A stretch of 7,384 nt of DNA from DATEUP01 sp035283065 (GTDB taxonomy: Archaea > Thermoplasmatota > DTKX01 > DATEUP01), in assembly GCA_035283065.1 (NCBI GenBank), contig DATEUP010000258.1, positions 1 to 7,384 on the forward strand, read 5' to 3'. Each line of letters starts with the position of its first letter. Positions within the stretch are counted from its first letter, which is position 1. Below are positions 6,239-7,384 of this stretch, one piece after another. The notes beneath the pieces are model-generated. The model did not search any database, was not told the origin of the DNA, and saw nothing but the letters and a program-made list of their open reading frames with translations. Made by a program: the position numbers and the translations under genes.

Positions 6239-7171
6239 GTGGATTCGCGCTACGCCCTGGTTGCCGAGGGCCTTTCGAAGTCCTTCAACGGCCTGAAGGC
6301 CGTGGACGACCTGTCGCTTCGGGTCGAGGCCGGCGAGATCTACGGCTTCCTCGGCCCGAACGGCGCGGGCAAGACGACGACGATCAAGATGCTGCTCGGC
6401 CTCGCCGCCCCTGACGCGGGCACGATCCGAATCGAGGGCCGCGACCTGGCGCGCGAACCTCACGCGATCAAGCGGCGCATCGGCTACCTGCCGGAGCGCG
6501 TCGCATTCTACCCGAACCTCACCGCCATCCAGACGCTCAAGTTCTTCGCGGACCTCAAGGGCCACTCGAACGCGGACCTCAAGGCGCTGCTTGCAAGTGT
6601 CGGGCTTGCCGAGTTTGCCGACAAGAAGGTCGGCACCTTCTCGAAGGGGATGGTCCAGCTCCTCGGGTTTGCCCAGGCGTCCGTGGGCGACCCGGCGATC
6701 CTCCTCCTCGACGAGCCGACGACGGGCCTCGACCCCAACTGGGCCCGCACGGTGAAGGACCGCGTCCTCGAAGCGAACCGTCGGGGCGCGACCGTGTTCT
6801 TCTCGTCGCACATCCTCTCGGAAGTCCAGGAGCTCGCCAAGCGCGTCGCGATCCTGAACCGCGGCAAGCTCGTCGCGCAGGACACGGTCGCGAACCTCCG
6901 GATGGCCGTCCAATCGAAACCCCAACTGCGCCTCGTCACGGGCGCCCAAACGCAGGCGGCCCTCGAGAGGCTCAAGGCCTTCGCGGGCCTCGAATCGGTT
7001 CGCGTCGAGGGCCCCGAGATCGTCGTCGTGTGCGACGCCGAGGCGCGCTCCAAGGTGATCGCGGACCTCGCCGGGGCCGGCATTTTGGTCCAAAACCTGC
7101 GGACGGTCGACCCCTCGCTCGAGGAAGTCTTCCTGCGCTACACGGAGAGCTCAAGGGGGGCGGTGCGGTGA
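6239..7171 (+). CDS. ABC transporter ATP-binding protein (ABC-2/CcmA type, with DUF4162-like C-terminus)
   Basis: This is the 310-residue cytoplasmic ATPase subunit that powers the permease encoded next. Visible motifs are Walker A GPNGAGKT (39-46); the Q-loop region IGYLPER (81-87), with Glu where many ABC proteins have Gln; signature FSKGMVQ (134-140); Walker B ILLLDEP (154-160) with catalytic Glu159; D-loop GLDP (163-166); and the switch His191 (SSHILSE). Residues about 230-310 resemble the DUF4162 tail of drug, antibiotic and Nos-type exporters, ending in the typical DPSLEEVFLRYTE. All catalytic residues are present, so the enzyme should be active. The GTG at 6239 is chosen because it fits the family's N-terminus (ALVAEGLSKSFNG) and lies at leaderless distance from the TATA box; the frame is open further upstream, but that part overlaps the propeller gene. 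Its TGA overlaps the permease GTG (GTGA). The substrate cannot be told from sequence. Confidence 0.95.
   Translation: MDSRYALVAEGLSKSFNGLKAVDDLSLRVEAGEIYGFLGPNGAGKTTTIKMLLGLAAPDAGTIRIEGRDLAREPHAIKRRIGYLPERVAFYPNLTAIQTLKFFADLKGHSNADLKALLASVGLAEFADKKVGTFSKGMVQLLGFAQASVGDPAILLLDEPTTGLDPNWARTVKDRVLEANRRGATVFFSSHILSEVQELAKRVAILNRGKLVAQDTVANLRMAVQSKPQLRLVTGAQTQAALERLKAFAGLESVRVEGPEIVVVCDAEARSKVIADLAGAGILVQNLRTVDPSLEEVFLRYTESSRGAVR
7153..7160 (+). promoter_or_regulatory. Purine-rich Shine-Dalgarno-like site for the permease gene
   Basis: AAGGGGGG lies 7 bases upstream of the GTG at 7168, inside the end of the ATPase gene. A second GGTG is closer still. This contrasts with the leaderless first gene of the pair and suits re-initiation at an internal operon gene. 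Confidence 0.45.
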
Positions 7172-7384
7172 GGGAAGACGGCGCCTTCCTGCCCGACCTG
7201 CGCCAGGTGCGGACGATCGCGCTCAAGGAATTTATGGACAACGTCCGCGGCAAGTGGATCCTCGTCCTCTCGGCGCTCTTCGTCCTGCTCGCCCTCGTCG
7301 TCTCCGCCTACGGCGGGGTCGAGACCGGCCAGGGCGCGGGCATCCGGGGATTCCGCGCGACGAGCCTTGGGATCATGGGCCTCG
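7168..7384 (+). CDS. ABC-2 type transporter permease, N-terminal part (runs off window)
   Basis: The GTG at 7168 shares four bases (GTGA) with the ATPase stop, and 72 codons are visible before the window ends. The N-terminus (about 1-29) is cytoplasmic and includes IALKEFMDNVRGKW, the short pre-membrane helix typical of ABC-2 and NosY-like permeases, where it contacts the ATPase. The first membrane helix is WILVLSALFVLLALVVSAYG (about 30-49). The next residues (GGVETGQGAGIRGFRATSLG) lead toward an external loop and the second helix, as in family members. The overlap and shared direction make this the partner subunit of the upstream ATPase. Whether it exports a lipid, peptide, drug or another substrate cannot be judged from this fragment. 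Confidence 0.85.
   Translation, partial: MREDGAFLPDLRQVRTIALKEFMDNVRGKWILVLSALFVLLALVVSAYGGVETGQGAGIRGFRATSLGIMGL

Noticed and set aside
6479..6499. Glu in place of Gln in the ATPase Q-loop (GYLPER)
   Set aside because: Variants of the LPE type are common in this subfamily of ABC ATPases, so it is not evidence of inactivity or novelty.
5909..7093. Minus-strand open frame of 394 codons across the ATPase gene
   Set aside because: It is antisense to a clearly functional ABC ATPase and shows the Arg/Ala/Val/Glu-rich make-up of a codon-bias shadow.

Overview
The window most likely comes from a high-GC archaeon, and a Thermoplasmatota-like euryarchaeal lineage would fit; the taxon is inference. 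Four things point that way: a TATA-type promoter sits the usual archaeal distance before a leaderless GTG start; a surface protein carries calcium-binding thrombospondin type 3 repeats; both exported proteins are dense in N-glycosylation sequons; and a gene ends in a hairpin with an oligo-T run. The window opens inside one gene and closes inside another, so both outer genes are incomplete.

Layout. Bases 3-2852 (+) hold the C-terminal 949 residues of a large surface protein: about 13 DxDxDG calcium-binding repeats, an Ig-like beta domain, amphipathic helices and roughly five membrane segments. Its stop overlaps the start of a 204-residue, two-membrane-segment protein (2846-3460, +), which ends in a probable terminator. 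Bases 3461-3959 have no intact gene; they contain many short inverted repeats and scraps of coding-like sequence in shifting frames. A 117-residue helical protein of unknown function lies on the minus strand (3960-4313). Then, on the plus strand, come an exported seven-bladed beta-propeller protein with a C-terminal membrane anchor (4480-6195), an ABC transporter ATPase with its own promoter (6239-7171), and the start of its ABC-2 type permease (7168 to the window end).

How the genes fit together. The ATPase and permease overlap by four bases and should form one ABC-2 type export or membrane-acting complex. The propeller protein ends 43 bases upstream and could be its extracellular partner, but the independent promoter leaves this open. 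The calcium-repeat protein and its overlapping two-helix partner look like a second, cell-envelope unit.

Most notable signal. Codon usage in the surface-protein gene changes sharply near base 1788. Before it nearly every codon ends in G or C; after it only about half do. The lower-GC style continues through the overlapping partner gene to about 3460. The membrane half of the protein and its partner therefore look like a separately acquired module joined to a resident repeat-rich ectodomain.
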